A DNA stretch of 64,000 bases from NCBI RefSeq assembly GCF_024756255.1, contig NZ_JANUHB010000001.1:1478985-1542984 (forward strand), in the 5' to 3' direction. Position 1 is the stretch's first letter; every line of letters begins with the position of its first letter. Under the pieces are notes generated by a model that saw nothing but the letters and a program-made list of their open reading frames with translations, was not told the DNA's origin and did no database searches. The DNA is from Massilia agilis. GTDB taxonomy: Bacteria > Pseudomonadota > Gammaproteobacteria > Burkholderiales > Burkholderiaceae_D. The translations under genes were made by a program, and so were the position numbers. Positions 37,552-45,423 of this stretch are shown here, one piece after another.

Positions 37552-39192
37552 CTACTTGAACAGCACCGCCGCCTTCTGCAGCGTCACCCACACGCCGTAC
37601 AGGATCGGCAGGCCGACCGCCAGCCACGCAAAGGTGGCAATGGCCGGGTTGCTGCCGCCGGTGGCGACCACGCTGCTGCCGGTGCCGCTGGACGCGGCCA
37701 CGTCGCGCTCGTGCGCCAGGCGCTTCTCGGTGGCCAGCTCCTCCTCGGTCATGAAGTACTTGTCCGCCAGCGGGCGCACCAGCGCATTGCAGACCAGCCC
37801 CAGCAGGATCAGCCCTGCCAGCATGTACATGGCCAGATCGTACGCCTCGGCCTTGGCCACGCCATGGGAAATCTGGTATTCGCGCACGTAGTTGACCAGG
37901 CTCGGCCCCAGCACGCCGGCCGCGGCCCACGCGGTCAGCAGGCGGCCGTGGATCGCGCCCACCATCTGCGTGCCGAACAGGTCGGCAAGATAGGCGGGCA
38001 CGGTCGAAAAGCCGCCGCCGTACATCGACAGGATGATGCAGAAAAAGCCAACGAACAAGGCCAGCTGTCCCGAGTGCGCCAGCGACGGGATCGACGCGTA
38101 CAGGACCAGCCCGAGCACCAGGAACACGAAGTAGGTGGCCTTGCGCCCGATGTAGTCCGAGCACGAGGCCCACACGAAGCGCCCGCCGATGTTAAACAGC
38201 GACAGCAGGCCCGTGAAGCCGGCCGCGATCGCCGCGATCTGGCCCTTCTGCGCCGCGTCCAGGTCGTTGTAGGGCAGGTTCACGCCGATCAGGCGCCCGC
38301 CGAAGACTTCCTGCAGCAAGGGCGACGCCATCGCGAGGATGCCGATGCCGGCCGAGACGTTCAGGAACAGCACGCCCCACACCAGCCAGAACTGCGGGAT
38401 GCTCCACACGCGGTTCACGTGCACATGGCGGTTGGTGATCATCTTGTTCGACGATTTGGCAGCCGGTGCGGTCCAGCCCTTCGGCGTCCAGCCGGCGGCG
38501 GGCACGCGGTAGGCCAGCGCGCCGGCCATCATGAACACGAAGTAGATCGCGGCCAGCGCCAGGAAGGTCTCCCACACGCCGACCGAGGTGGGCGTGGCGA
38601 AGTACTTCATCAGCTTGTCCGCCAGCGGCGCGCCAATCATGGCACCGCCGCCAAAGCCCATGATCGCCATGCCGGTGGCCATGCCGCGCCGGTCGGGGAA
38701 CCATTTGATGAGCGTGGAGACCGGCGAGATGTAGCCCAGCCCCAGGCCGATGCCGCCGATGACGCCCGAGCCGACCCACATCATCCAGATCTGGTGCAGG
38801 TAGATGCCCAGCGCCGAGATGACCAGGCCGCCGCACCAGCACAGCGCCGACACCACGCCGGCCTTGCGCGGGCCGGCATGCTCGAGCCAGCCGCCGAACA
38901 GCGCCGTGGACAGGCCCAGGAACACGAAGAACAGCGTGAACATCCAGCCCAGCATCGAGATCTTCCAGTCGCAGGTGGTGCTGAAGATCTCGGCCATGAA
39001 GCCCATGTCGGCCGGACAGGCGATCGGTTCCTTGATGCCGATCGCCTTGGACAGCGGCAGCCAGAACACCGAAAAACCGTAGGCCATGCCGATGCACAGG
39101 TGAATGGCCAGCGCCGCGGGGGGCACGAGCCAGCGGTTGAACATCGGGCCGGCGATGGTCCGGTCTTTGTCCAGCATATCGAGTAATGCCAT
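37552..39192 (-). CDS. OFA-family MFS transporter (oxalate/formate antiporter-like)
   Basis: A 546-residue inner-membrane carrier with twelve predicted helices. It begins MALLDMLDKDRTIAGPMFNR and has the MFS motif RRGMATGMAIMGFGGGAMIG. An extended loop between helices 6 and 7 and a hydrophilic tail (residues about 505-530) lengthen it beyond the 420 residues of OxlT. YGFSVFWLPLSKAIGI and GYISPVSTLIKWFPDRRG are typical of the OFA group. OFA carriers move oxalate, formate or other small acids. Placement before a formate dehydrogenase operon supports formate or oxalate as substrate. A perfect GGAGG ribosome site precedes the ATG. Confidence 0.88.
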   Translation of the reverse strand: MALLDMLDKDRTIAGPMFNRWLVPPAALAIHLCIGMAYGFSVFWLPLSKAIGIKEPIACPADMGFMAEIFSTTCDWKISMLGWMFTLFFVFLGLSTALFGGWLEHAGPRKAGVVSALCWCGGLVISALGIYLHQIWMMWVGSGVIGGIGLGLGYISPVSTLIKWFPDRRGMATGMAIMGFGGGAMIGAPLADKLMKYFATPTSVGVWETFLALAAIYFVFMMAGALAYRVPAAGWTPKGWTAPAAKSSNKMITNRHVHVNRVWSIPQFWLVWGVLFLNVSAGIGILAMASPLLQEVFGGRLIGVNLPYNDLDAAQKGQIAAIAAGFTGLLSLFNIGGRFVWASCSDYIGRKATYFVFLVLGLVLYASIPSLAHSGQLALFVGFFCIILSMYGGGFSTVPAYLADLFGTQMVGAIHGRLLTAWAAAGVLGPSLVNYVREYQISHGVAKAEAYDLAMYMLAGLILLGLVCNALVRPLADKYFMTEEELATEKRLAHERDVAASSGTGSSVVATGGSNPAIATFAWLAVGLPILYGVWVTLQKAAVLFK

Positions 39193-39223
39193 GTCTCCTC
39201 CTTGTTGTTATATTTACACCTTA

Positions 39224-39243
39224 ATATGCTCTAAAGAACATAT
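39224..39243. promoter_or_regulatory. Candidate operator in the divergent promoter region
   Basis: ATATGCTCTAAAGAACATAT has inverted ends (ATATG...CATAT) around a near-symmetric centre. It lies 32 bases before the MFS carrier gene and 76 bases before the regulator gene. The motifs ATGCATAT and GTGCATATG recur nearer to the regulator start. This is a plausible binding site for the divergent regulator, unproven. Confidence 0.35.
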
Positions 39244-39318
39244 ATTTGCTACAACCTTTTTTATTTCCCGGCAGGGTAGCATGATGCATATCAACAAAAA
39301 ATAAGCTATTTTGTGCAT

Positions 39319-40398
39319 ATGCTCAGAGTCCACATCCGTCCGCACTGGGAGATCAGCTTCCATTCCGAGCCCCCGCTCGACACCGCGGCGCTGCTTGGAC
39401 TGCTGCTGTCGATCCACGACAGCGGCTCGATCGCGCACGCGGCCAAGGCGGTCGGGTTATCGTACCGCTATGCCTGGGGGCTGCTGCGCGAGGCGGAGCG
39501 GCTGTTTGGCGAAAAGCTGATCGACAGCGGCCGCGGGCGCGGCACCACGCTCACGCCGCTGTCGCAAAAGCTGGTGTGGGCCGACCACCGCATCGCCGCG
39601 CGCCTGTCGCCGACGCTGGAGAGCCTGGCGTCCGAACTGGAAAGCGAGCTGCCCAGGCTGACGCAAGGCGGGCTGCGCACGCTGCGCATGGACGCCAGCC
39701 ATGGCTTTGCGGTGGCCGCGCTGACCGGCTACCTGAACCGCATCGAGGTGCCGGTGGAGCTGCGCTACCGCACCTGCTCGGACGCGCTGGCCGCGCTGGC
39801 GCGGCGCGAATGCGACCTGGCGGGCTTTCACACCCCGGAAGGCAAATTCGAAGCGCCCACCCTGGCGCGCTACCTGCGCTGGCTCGACCCGGAACAGCAC
39901 ATGCTGGTGCACATCGCGCACCGCGAGCAGGGCCTGATGGTCGCGCGCGGCAACCCGCTGGGCGTGCAGGGGCTGGCCGACCTGGCGCGGGACGGGGTGC
40001 GCTTCGTGAACCGGCAGTCGGGCTCGGGCACGCGCATGCTGCTGGAGATGATGCTGGACGATGCCGGCATCGCGCCCGACAGCATCAACGGCTACAACAG
40101 CGCCGAGTTCACGCACTCTGCGGTGGCGGCCTACATTGCCAGCGGCATGGGCGACGTGGGGCTGGGCGTGCGCCCGGCCGCGGCGCGCTTCGGGCTCGAC
40201 TTCATTCCATTGGCGCGCGAGCGCTACTTCTTTGCGCTGCGCACCGACGCGCTGGCCGAGCCGCTGATGCGCCAGCTGGTGGAACTGCTACAGGACAGCA
40301 TGTACCACGCGATGGTCGATGCCCTGCCCGGCTATGCCGCCATCGACACCGGCAGGACGGCATCGCTGCACCAAGCCTTCCCCGCCCTGCGCCCCTAG
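39319..40398 (+). CDS. Transcriptional regulator: ModE/LysR-type HTH plus binding-protein-like domain
   Basis: A 359-residue protein. Residues about 15-95 form a winged helix like the ModE N-terminus (LLSIHDSGSIAHAAKAVGLS, YRYAWGLLREAERLFGEKLI). Residues about 115-340 resemble a periplasmic binding protein of the PBP-like class fused to regulators (ERLGLMVARGNPLG-type segment here LMVARGNPLGVQGLADLA, RFVNRQSGSGTRMLLEMML, VGLGVRPAAARFGLDFIPL). Such proteins sense molybdate, tungstate or cofactor state. It is divergent from the formate carrier and the fdh-tup operon, so it is the likely local regulator, perhaps answering to tungstate. GTG at 39313 is an alternative start. Confidence 0.82.
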   Translation: MLRVHIRPHWEISFHSEPPLDTAALLGLLLSIHDSGSIAHAAKAVGLSYRYAWGLLREAERLFGEKLIDSGRGRGTTLTPLSQKLVWADHRIAARLSPTLESLASELESELPRLTQGGLRTLRMDASHGFAVAALTGYLNRIEVPVELRYRTCSDALAALARRECDLAGFHTPEGKFEAPTLARYLRWLDPEQHMLVHIAHREQGLMVARGNPLGVQGLADLARDGVRFVNRQSGSGTRMLLEMMLDDAGIAPDSINGYNSAEFTHSAVAAYIASGMGDVGLGVRPAAARFGLDFIPLARERYFFALRTDALAEPLMRQLVELLQDSMYHAMVDALPGYAAIDTGRTASLHQAFPALRP

Positions 40399-40631
40399 CG
40401 GCGCCGCTTCTTCCAGTCGTATTCCGGTCCGGTGACGTCCACGCCCGGATGGCCCACCACGTCCGGATGCTCGGAGCACATGGTGATGAAACGCACGCCC
40501 TCGCCTGCGCGCTGGCGGCGGCGCAGCTCTTCCATGAAGCGCATGGCCGCGACCATGTCGGCCGTGTCGAAAATGCGTTCGTGCGGCACGTGCTCTTCGC
40601 CGTTCACGATCGTCCAGTACACCATGTACAT
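40395..40631 (-). CDS. Small conserved-looking cytosolic protein (78 aa)
   Basis: Begins MYMVYWTIVNGEEHVPHERI and ends GPEYDWKKRRR. It has a predicted beta-alpha-beta start and a helix (DMVAAMRFMEELRRRQRAGE), with no membrane segment and no cysteine pair. The start at 40631 is preferred over an upstream in-frame start because the protein-like region begins there. Its stop codon lies next to that of the regulator gene; the two converge and their last bases overlap. I do not recognise a named family. Placement beside the formate dehydrogenase region may be coincidental. Confidence 0.6.
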   Translation of the reverse strand: MYMVYWTIVNGEEHVPHERIFDTADMVAAMRFMEELRRRQRAGEGVRFITMCSEHPDVVGHPGVDVTGPEYDWKKRRR

Positions 40632-40838
40632 TGCATTGCTCTCCCGTTGCGCCGATTGTTCCACGATTGCGACCGCAAGTCCAAGCCGCACATCGAACAC
40701 GCGTCACAGCGAATTAATTGAAAGAACGAGAACACGTAGGACTTGTCCGAAACTTCCTCGTTGTGTGCGCCAACCCACACAGGCCGTCCTTGCCTGCCGT
40801 CTAGGCTATACCCTCGTCACAACAACGCAGGGAACCCC

Positions 40839-43088
40839 ATGAACCTGAGCACCAATAGTCACCCGTCAACCGCAGCGCAACTGGCGCTGTGGGGCGGACT
40901 CGAGTGCACGGTCAACCGAGTGCGCGACAATTATTTCAGCCAAATGGAACGCAACGGCCACGCCGACCGCCTGCAGGACATCGAGCGCTTCGCTTCCCTC
41001 GGCATCCAGGCCATCCGCTACCCCGTGCTGTGGGAACGCACCGCGCCCGACGGCATCGACAAGGCCGACTGGAGCTGGCCGGACGAGCGCCTGCCCGCCC
41101 TGCGCGACCTGGGCGTCGCGCCGATCGTGGGCCTGGTCCACCACGGCAGCGGCCCGCGCCACACCAGCCTCATCGATCCCCGCTTTGCCGAGCAGCTGGC
41201 CGAGTACGCGGGCGCGGTGGCGCGCCGCTATCCCTGGGTCGACTACTACACGCCGGTCAACGAACCGCTGACCACGGCGCGCTTCTCGGGCCTGAGCGGT
41301 GTGTGGTACCCGCACGGTTCCAGCGAACAGACCTTCGTGCGCGCGCTCCTGAACCAGTGCCGCGCCGTGGTGCTGTCGATGCGCGCGATCCGCGAAGTCA
41401 ATCCCAACGCCAGGCTGGTGCAGACCGACGACCTGTCCAAGACCTACGGCACGCCCGAAATGGCGGCGCTGGCCGAGTTCTACAACGAGCGCCGCTGGCT
41501 GGCCTGGGACCTGCTGTGCGGGAAAGTGGAGCCCGGCCACGCGCTGTGGAACTACCTGCGCGAATCGGGCGCGGGCGAAACCGAACTGCTCTGGTTCCGC
41601 GATAACACCTGCCCGCCCGACATCATCGGCGTGAACTACTACGTCACCAGCGAGCGCTGGATCGACCACCGGCCCGAGCGCTATCCGCCGCAGCACCGCC
41701 ACACCTACCGCGGCATCCACCACGCCGACATCGAGACCCCGCGCGCGCTGGCCACGCCCACACCCGGCATCGGGCCGCTGATGCAGGAGGCGTGGGAACG
41801 CTACGGCCTGCCGCTGGCGGTGACCGAGGCGCACATCGACGCCAACCGCGAGGACCAGCTGCGCTGGCTGCTCGAAATCTGGAACGCGGCCACGCGGCTG
41901 CGCGATGGCGGCGTCGACGTGCGCGCGGTGACGGTGTGGGCGCTCCTTGGCTCGTTCGACTGGAACTGCCTGGTCACCGAATGCAGGGGCTACTACGAGC
42001 CCGGCCCGTTCGACGTACGCGGCCCCGCGCCGCGCCCGACCGCGGTGGCCACCATGATGCGCGAGCTGGCCACCAACCGGCCGCTGTCCAACCCGGTGCT
42101 GCAGGGCCAGGGCTGGTGGCGCCGGCCCGGCCGCTTCCTGTGCAAGCCGGTCGCCACCAGCACCGCGGTGGCCGACATCGCGCTGCGCAGCCAGGCCAGG
42201 TCGCAGGCGGTGCAGCCGATCCTGATCACCGGCGCCACCGGCACGCTGGGCTCGGCGTTTGCGCGCATCTGCGAACAGCGCAGCCTGGCCTGCCACGTGC
42301 TCACGCGGCAGGAGATGGACATGGCCGACCCGGCCTCGGTGGAGGCGGCGATCGCGCGCTTCAAGCCGTGGGCCGTCATCAACGCCGGCGGCTACGTGCG
42401 CGTGGACGAGGCCGAGCAGGATGCGGCGCGCTGCATGCGCGAGAACACGCATGGCCCGACCGTGCTCGCGCTGGCGTGCATGCGCCATGCGCTGCGCTTC
42501 GTGACCTTCTCCAGCGACCTGGTGTTCGACGGCGCGAAAGGCGCGCCCTATGTCGAATCGGACCTCGTGGCGCCGCTGAACGTGTACGGCCGCAGCAAGG
42601 CCGAGGCCGAACGCCGCGTGCTGGACGCCGACCCGCAGGCCCTGGTCATCCGTTCCAGCGCCTTCTTCGGCCCGTGGGACGCGCACAATTTCGTGACCCA
42701 TGCGCTCAACGCGCTGGATGCAGGAGAGCCATTCGCCGCGGCAGACGACCTGTTCGTCAGCCCGACCTTCGTGCCGGACCTGGTGAACGCCACGCTCGAC
42801 CTGCTGGTGGACCGCGAACGCGGCATCTGGCACCTGTCAAACGGCGACGCGGTGAGCTGGGCCGAGCTGGCGCGCCGCGCGGCAATCGCGGCAGGGCTGG
42901 ACCCGGCCGGCATCACGGCGCGGCCGTGGGACAGCTTCGGCCAGCCGGCGCGGCGTCCGGGGAACAGCGCCCTGGCCAGCGAACGGGCGTCCCTGCTGCC
43001 GCCGCTGGACGACGCGCTGGCCCGGTTCGTCCAGGAAGTGGCCGAACGCGCCAACACGATCGAATCGGCAAGCTACGCGAACCAGTAA
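40839..43088 (+). CDS. Fusion of GH1-like glycosidase and RmlD-like sugar-nucleotide reductase
   Basis: A 749-residue two-domain protein. Residues 1 to about 430 form a glycoside hydrolase clan-A barrel close to family 1: Glu142 in TPVNEPLTTARFSG fits the acid/base and Glu330 in LAVTEAHID the nucleophile. Residues about 460-740 form an extended SDR like RmlD (dTDP-4-dehydrorhamnose reductase), with the nucleotide loop ITGATGTLGSAF at 464 and the catalytic Tyr-x-x-x-Lys in YGRSKAEAE. A linker of about 30 residues joins them. The start has a GGAA ribosome site. The substrate is unknown; a cytosolic role in glycan or glycoside metabolism is inferred. Nearby LPS genes are suggestive only. Confidence 0.85.
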   Translation: MNLSTNSHPSTAAQLALWGGLECTVNRVRDNYFSQMERNGHADRLQDIERFASLGIQAIRYPVLWERTAPDGIDKADWSWPDERLPALRDLGVAPIVGLVHHGSGPRHTSLIDPRFAEQLAEYAGAVARRYPWVDYYTPVNEPLTTARFSGLSGVWYPHGSSEQTFVRALLNQCRAVVLSMRAIREVNPNARLVQTDDLSKTYGTPEMAALAEFYNERRWLAWDLLCGKVEPGHALWNYLRESGAGETELLWFRDNTCPPDIIGVNYYVTSERWIDHRPERYPPQHRHTYRGIHHADIETPRALATPTPGIGPLMQEAWERYGLPLAVTEAHIDANREDQLRWLLEIWNAATRLRDGGVDVRAVTVWALLGSFDWNCLVTECRGYYEPGPFDVRGPAPRPTAVATMMRELATNRPLSNPVLQGQGWWRRPGRFLCKPVATSTAVADIALRSQARSQAVQPILITGATGTLGSAFARICEQRSLACHVLTRQEMDMADPASVEAAIARFKPWAVINAGGYVRVDEAEQDAARCMRENTHGPTVLALACMRHALRFVTFSSDLVFDGAKGAPYVESDLVAPLNVYGRSKAEAERRVLDADPQALVIRSSAFFGPWDAHNFVTHALNALDAGEPFAAADDLFVSPTFVPDLVNATLDLLVDRERGIWHLSNGDAVSWAELARRAAIAAGLDPAGITARPWDSFGQPARRPGNSALASERASLLPPLDDALARFVQEVAERANTIESASYANQ

Positions 43089-43212
43089 GGGTTGCCGCGT
43101 GTCCCGGCGCACGCCAGGACACGCGTGCGACAGGATGGTGGCATGTGCGCTACAAAATCATTGCACGGAAGAACTATTCCAACCCGGATATTCAAGTTTC
43201 ATATAAAAAATA

Positions 43213-43240
43213 TTTACAGCGTGAATCGTTCTGATACACT
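43213..43240 (+). promoter_or_regulatory. Candidate promoter of the VirK/YbjX gene
   Basis: TTTACA (43213-43218) and TACACT (43235-43240) are 16 bases apart in an AT-rich stretch 110 bases before the start codon. Confidence 0.35.
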
Positions 43241-43350
43241 AAGTTACAAAGCGTTACTTAGCGCTCACCTAACTTTACAAGTGCCGTCGAAATGCCGCTG
43301 TTGCGCCCCGCCCTGCCCCCCTGTGTTCCCTTGCTGCGAGAGCGTGCCCG

Positions 43351-44301
43351 ATGAGGCTCTATTCCGCGGAGCCCGGGCTGGCGGAACACCTGATCTCGAC
43401 CGCCCAGCCATCGATCACGATCCGGTCCGGCGTGTCGCCTGAACTGAAGCCGGTTCCCTACTGGCGCGAGCTGCTCAAGCTGAAGGTCCGGTCGCTGGCC
43501 CATTACCAGCACACGCGCCGCTGGCTCGGCCTGCTCAACTCGCACCCGGCCTTTTCCGAGTACGTGCGCAACTGGCCGCGCTTCCTGTACAAGATCTACC
43601 GTCCCTACCTGACCGCTACCCTGCCGATGGAAGCGCGCATTGCGGTGCTGTCGTCGCACTACCAGTTCATGTTCGAACATGGCCTTGGGCCGCTGCTGGT
43701 GCAGGCCAGCCACTCGGGCGTGCCGCTGGTGGCGTTCGAGGGCAAGAGCGGAACCCGCTACCAGCTGGTGCTGCGCGCGGTCGGCACCAACCTGGAACGC
43801 GAAGGCGAACTGGTGCTGCAGCTGTGCCAGGACGACGAGCTGGTGTACGCGGCCGCGTTCACTTTTGCGTGGCGCGGCGAGAGCCACGCGGTCAGCATCG
43901 GCTGCGTGCAGGGCGGCCGGAGCGCCGGCAACCAGGACGCGATCCGCGTGGCCACGCGCGAGCTGCACGGCATGCGCCCCAAGCAGCTCCTGGTGACGCT
44001 GGTGCGCCAGCTCGGCCACCGGTTCGGCTGCGCGCAGATGATGCTGGTGTCGAACGAAAACCGCGTGGTGCGCTGCGCGATGCGCAAGGGCCGGGTGCTG
44101 GCCGATTACAACCAGACCTGGGAAGAGATGGGCGCCGAGCGCATGGCCGACGGCGACTACCGCATCGCCTGCACCCCGCTGCAGGCGCCCGACCTGGAGG
44201 CAATCCCGTCAAAGAAGCGCTCGGAGGCGAGAAAGCGCCATGAGCTCATGACCTTCCTTGCTACCGCCGTGAATGACCGGCTGTGGGGACAGCGGCGCTA
44301 G
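43351..44301 (+). CDS. VirK/YbjX family protein (DUF535)
   Basis: A 316-residue protein without signal peptide. The family hallmark stretch is NWPRFLYKIYRPYLTATLP, followed by RIAVLSSHYQFMFEHGLG. YAAAFTFAWRGESHAVSIGC and the C-terminal GCAQMMLVSNENRVVR are also typical. VirK/YbjX proteins influence surface protein localisation, virulence and resistance to cationic peptides in enterobacteria, by an unknown mechanism. It sits at the edge of the LPS gene group and converges with waaF across a repeat. Confidence 0.85.
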   Translation: MRLYSAEPGLAEHLISTAQPSITIRSGVSPELKPVPYWRELLKLKVRSLAHYQHTRRWLGLLNSHPAFSEYVRNWPRFLYKIYRPYLTATLPMEARIAVLSSHYQFMFEHGLGPLLVQASHSGVPLVAFEGKSGTRYQLVLRAVGTNLEREGELVLQLCQDDELVYAAAFTFAWRGESHAVSIGCVQGGRSAGNQDAIRVATRELHGMRPKQLLVTLVRQLGHRFGCAQMMLVSNENRVVRCAMRKGRVLADYNQTWEEMGAERMADGDYRIACTPLQAPDLEAIPSKKRSEARKRHELMTFLATAVNDRLWGQRR

Positions 44302-44304
44302 CCG

Positions 44305-44379
44305 GCAGGGTGGGCTCTCGAGCCCACGCGGGGACACCGCGCCTCAAACGGACGCGTGGGCACAAGTGCCCACCCTACT
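44305..44379. repeat. GTAGGGTGGGC repeat, paired form
   Basis: GCAGGGTGGGCTCTCGAGCC then CACGC, a 21-base spacer, then GACGCGTGGGCACAAGTGCC then CACCCTACT. Same two hairpins as at 6187-6263, with one base change in the outer arm. It lies between convergent virK and waaF. Confidence 0.85.
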
Positions 44380-44385
44380 TACCTT

Positions 44386-45423
44386 TCAGGCAACCCTTGC
44401 CGATAGCATCGGCCTGAGCTCCTGCCAGGCCAGGTCGGGCCCGAGCTTCTCCATGCAGTTGTGGTGCCCAAGTGGGCACTCCCGCTTCTGGCATGGCGCG
44501 CACTCGATGTGCAGCCAGATCCAGCGCGCGAACTCGGACGATGGCGGCGTGTGTCGCGGATCGGTTGGCCCGTACAGCGCCACCAGCGGCTTGTTCAGGC
44601 CGGACGCAATGTGCATCAGGCCGGAGTCGTTGGTCACCACCGCATCGCACTGCGCGATCAGCGCGGCCGCTTCGTCCAGCTTGGTCGCGCCCGCGAGGTT
44701 CAGGATGTTCGGCGCCGCCACGCCGGCGGCTGCCACCACTTCGTCGCAGGTCGGCCGGTCCTTGGGCGAACCGAGCAGCGCGACCCGGGCCTGCGGGTCG
44801 GCCTGCACGATTTTCTCCGCCAGCGCGCCGAAATAGCGCGGCGGCCAGCGCTTGGCCGGGCCGAACTCGGCGCCCGGCGCGAACACCACGAGCTTGTTGC
44901 CGGTGTCGATGCCGTGCCGCGCGCACGCGGCACTCACCAGTTCGGGCGCCACCCGCATCGACGGCCGCGCCACATCCATTGGCGCCGGCAGCGACGGGTC
45001 CTGCGCCAGCGCCGCGTAGAACGGCATCATCGGGCGCGCCGGCTGCTCGTCGTGGTGCATCACGTTCAGCAGGCCGTAACGCATCTCGCCCTTGTAGCCG
45101 ACCCGGCGCGGTATGCCGGCCAGCCAGGGAATCAGCGCGTACTTGATCGTATTGGGCAGCACATAGGCATCGAGGTAGCCGCGCGCGCGCAAGAGGCGCG
45201 CGTACTTCCAGCGTTCCTTCAGCTGCAGGGCGCGGTGCCGGAACGGCGTCTCGAGCACGGTGTCCACCTCGGCCACCGCGCGCCACACCGGGGCCACCGC
45301 GGGCGGGGCCAGCACGTCGATCGGGCGCTCGGGATGCAGGGCCTTCAGGCGCGCCAGCAGCGGCTGCGCCATCACCGCGTCGCCGATCCAGTTCGGCGAA
45401 ATGACGAGGGTGCGGCCGCTCAT
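44386..45423 (-). CDS. waaF: Lipopolysaccharide heptosyltransferase II
   Basis: A 345-residue GT9 enzyme that adds the second heptose to the LPS inner core from ADP-heptose at the cytoplasmic face. It begins MSGRTLVISPNWIGDAVMAQ, the family opening with its catalytic Asp. FAPGAEFGPAKRWPPRYFG and VVTNDSGLMHIASGLNKPLV form the donor-binding site, and HIECAPCQKRECPLGHHNCM is the cysteine-rich segment of WaaF. It overlaps msbA (ATGA), so the two are co-translated. Confidence 0.93.
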   Translation of the reverse strand: MSGRTLVISPNWIGDAVMAQPLLARLKALHPERPIDVLAPPAVAPVWRAVAEVDTVLETPFRHRALQLKERWKYARLLRARGYLDAYVLPNTIKYALIPWLAGIPRRVGYKGEMRYGLLNVMHHDEQPARPMMPFYAALAQDPSLPAPMDVARPSMRVAPELVSAACARHGIDTGNKLVVFAPGAEFGPAKRWPPRYFGALAEKIVQADPQARVALLGSPKDRPTCDEVVAAAGVAAPNILNLAGATKLDEAAALIAQCDAVVTNDSGLMHIASGLNKPLVALYGPTDPRHTPPSSEFARWIWLHIECAPCQKRECPLGHHNCMEKLGPDLAWQELRPMLSARVA

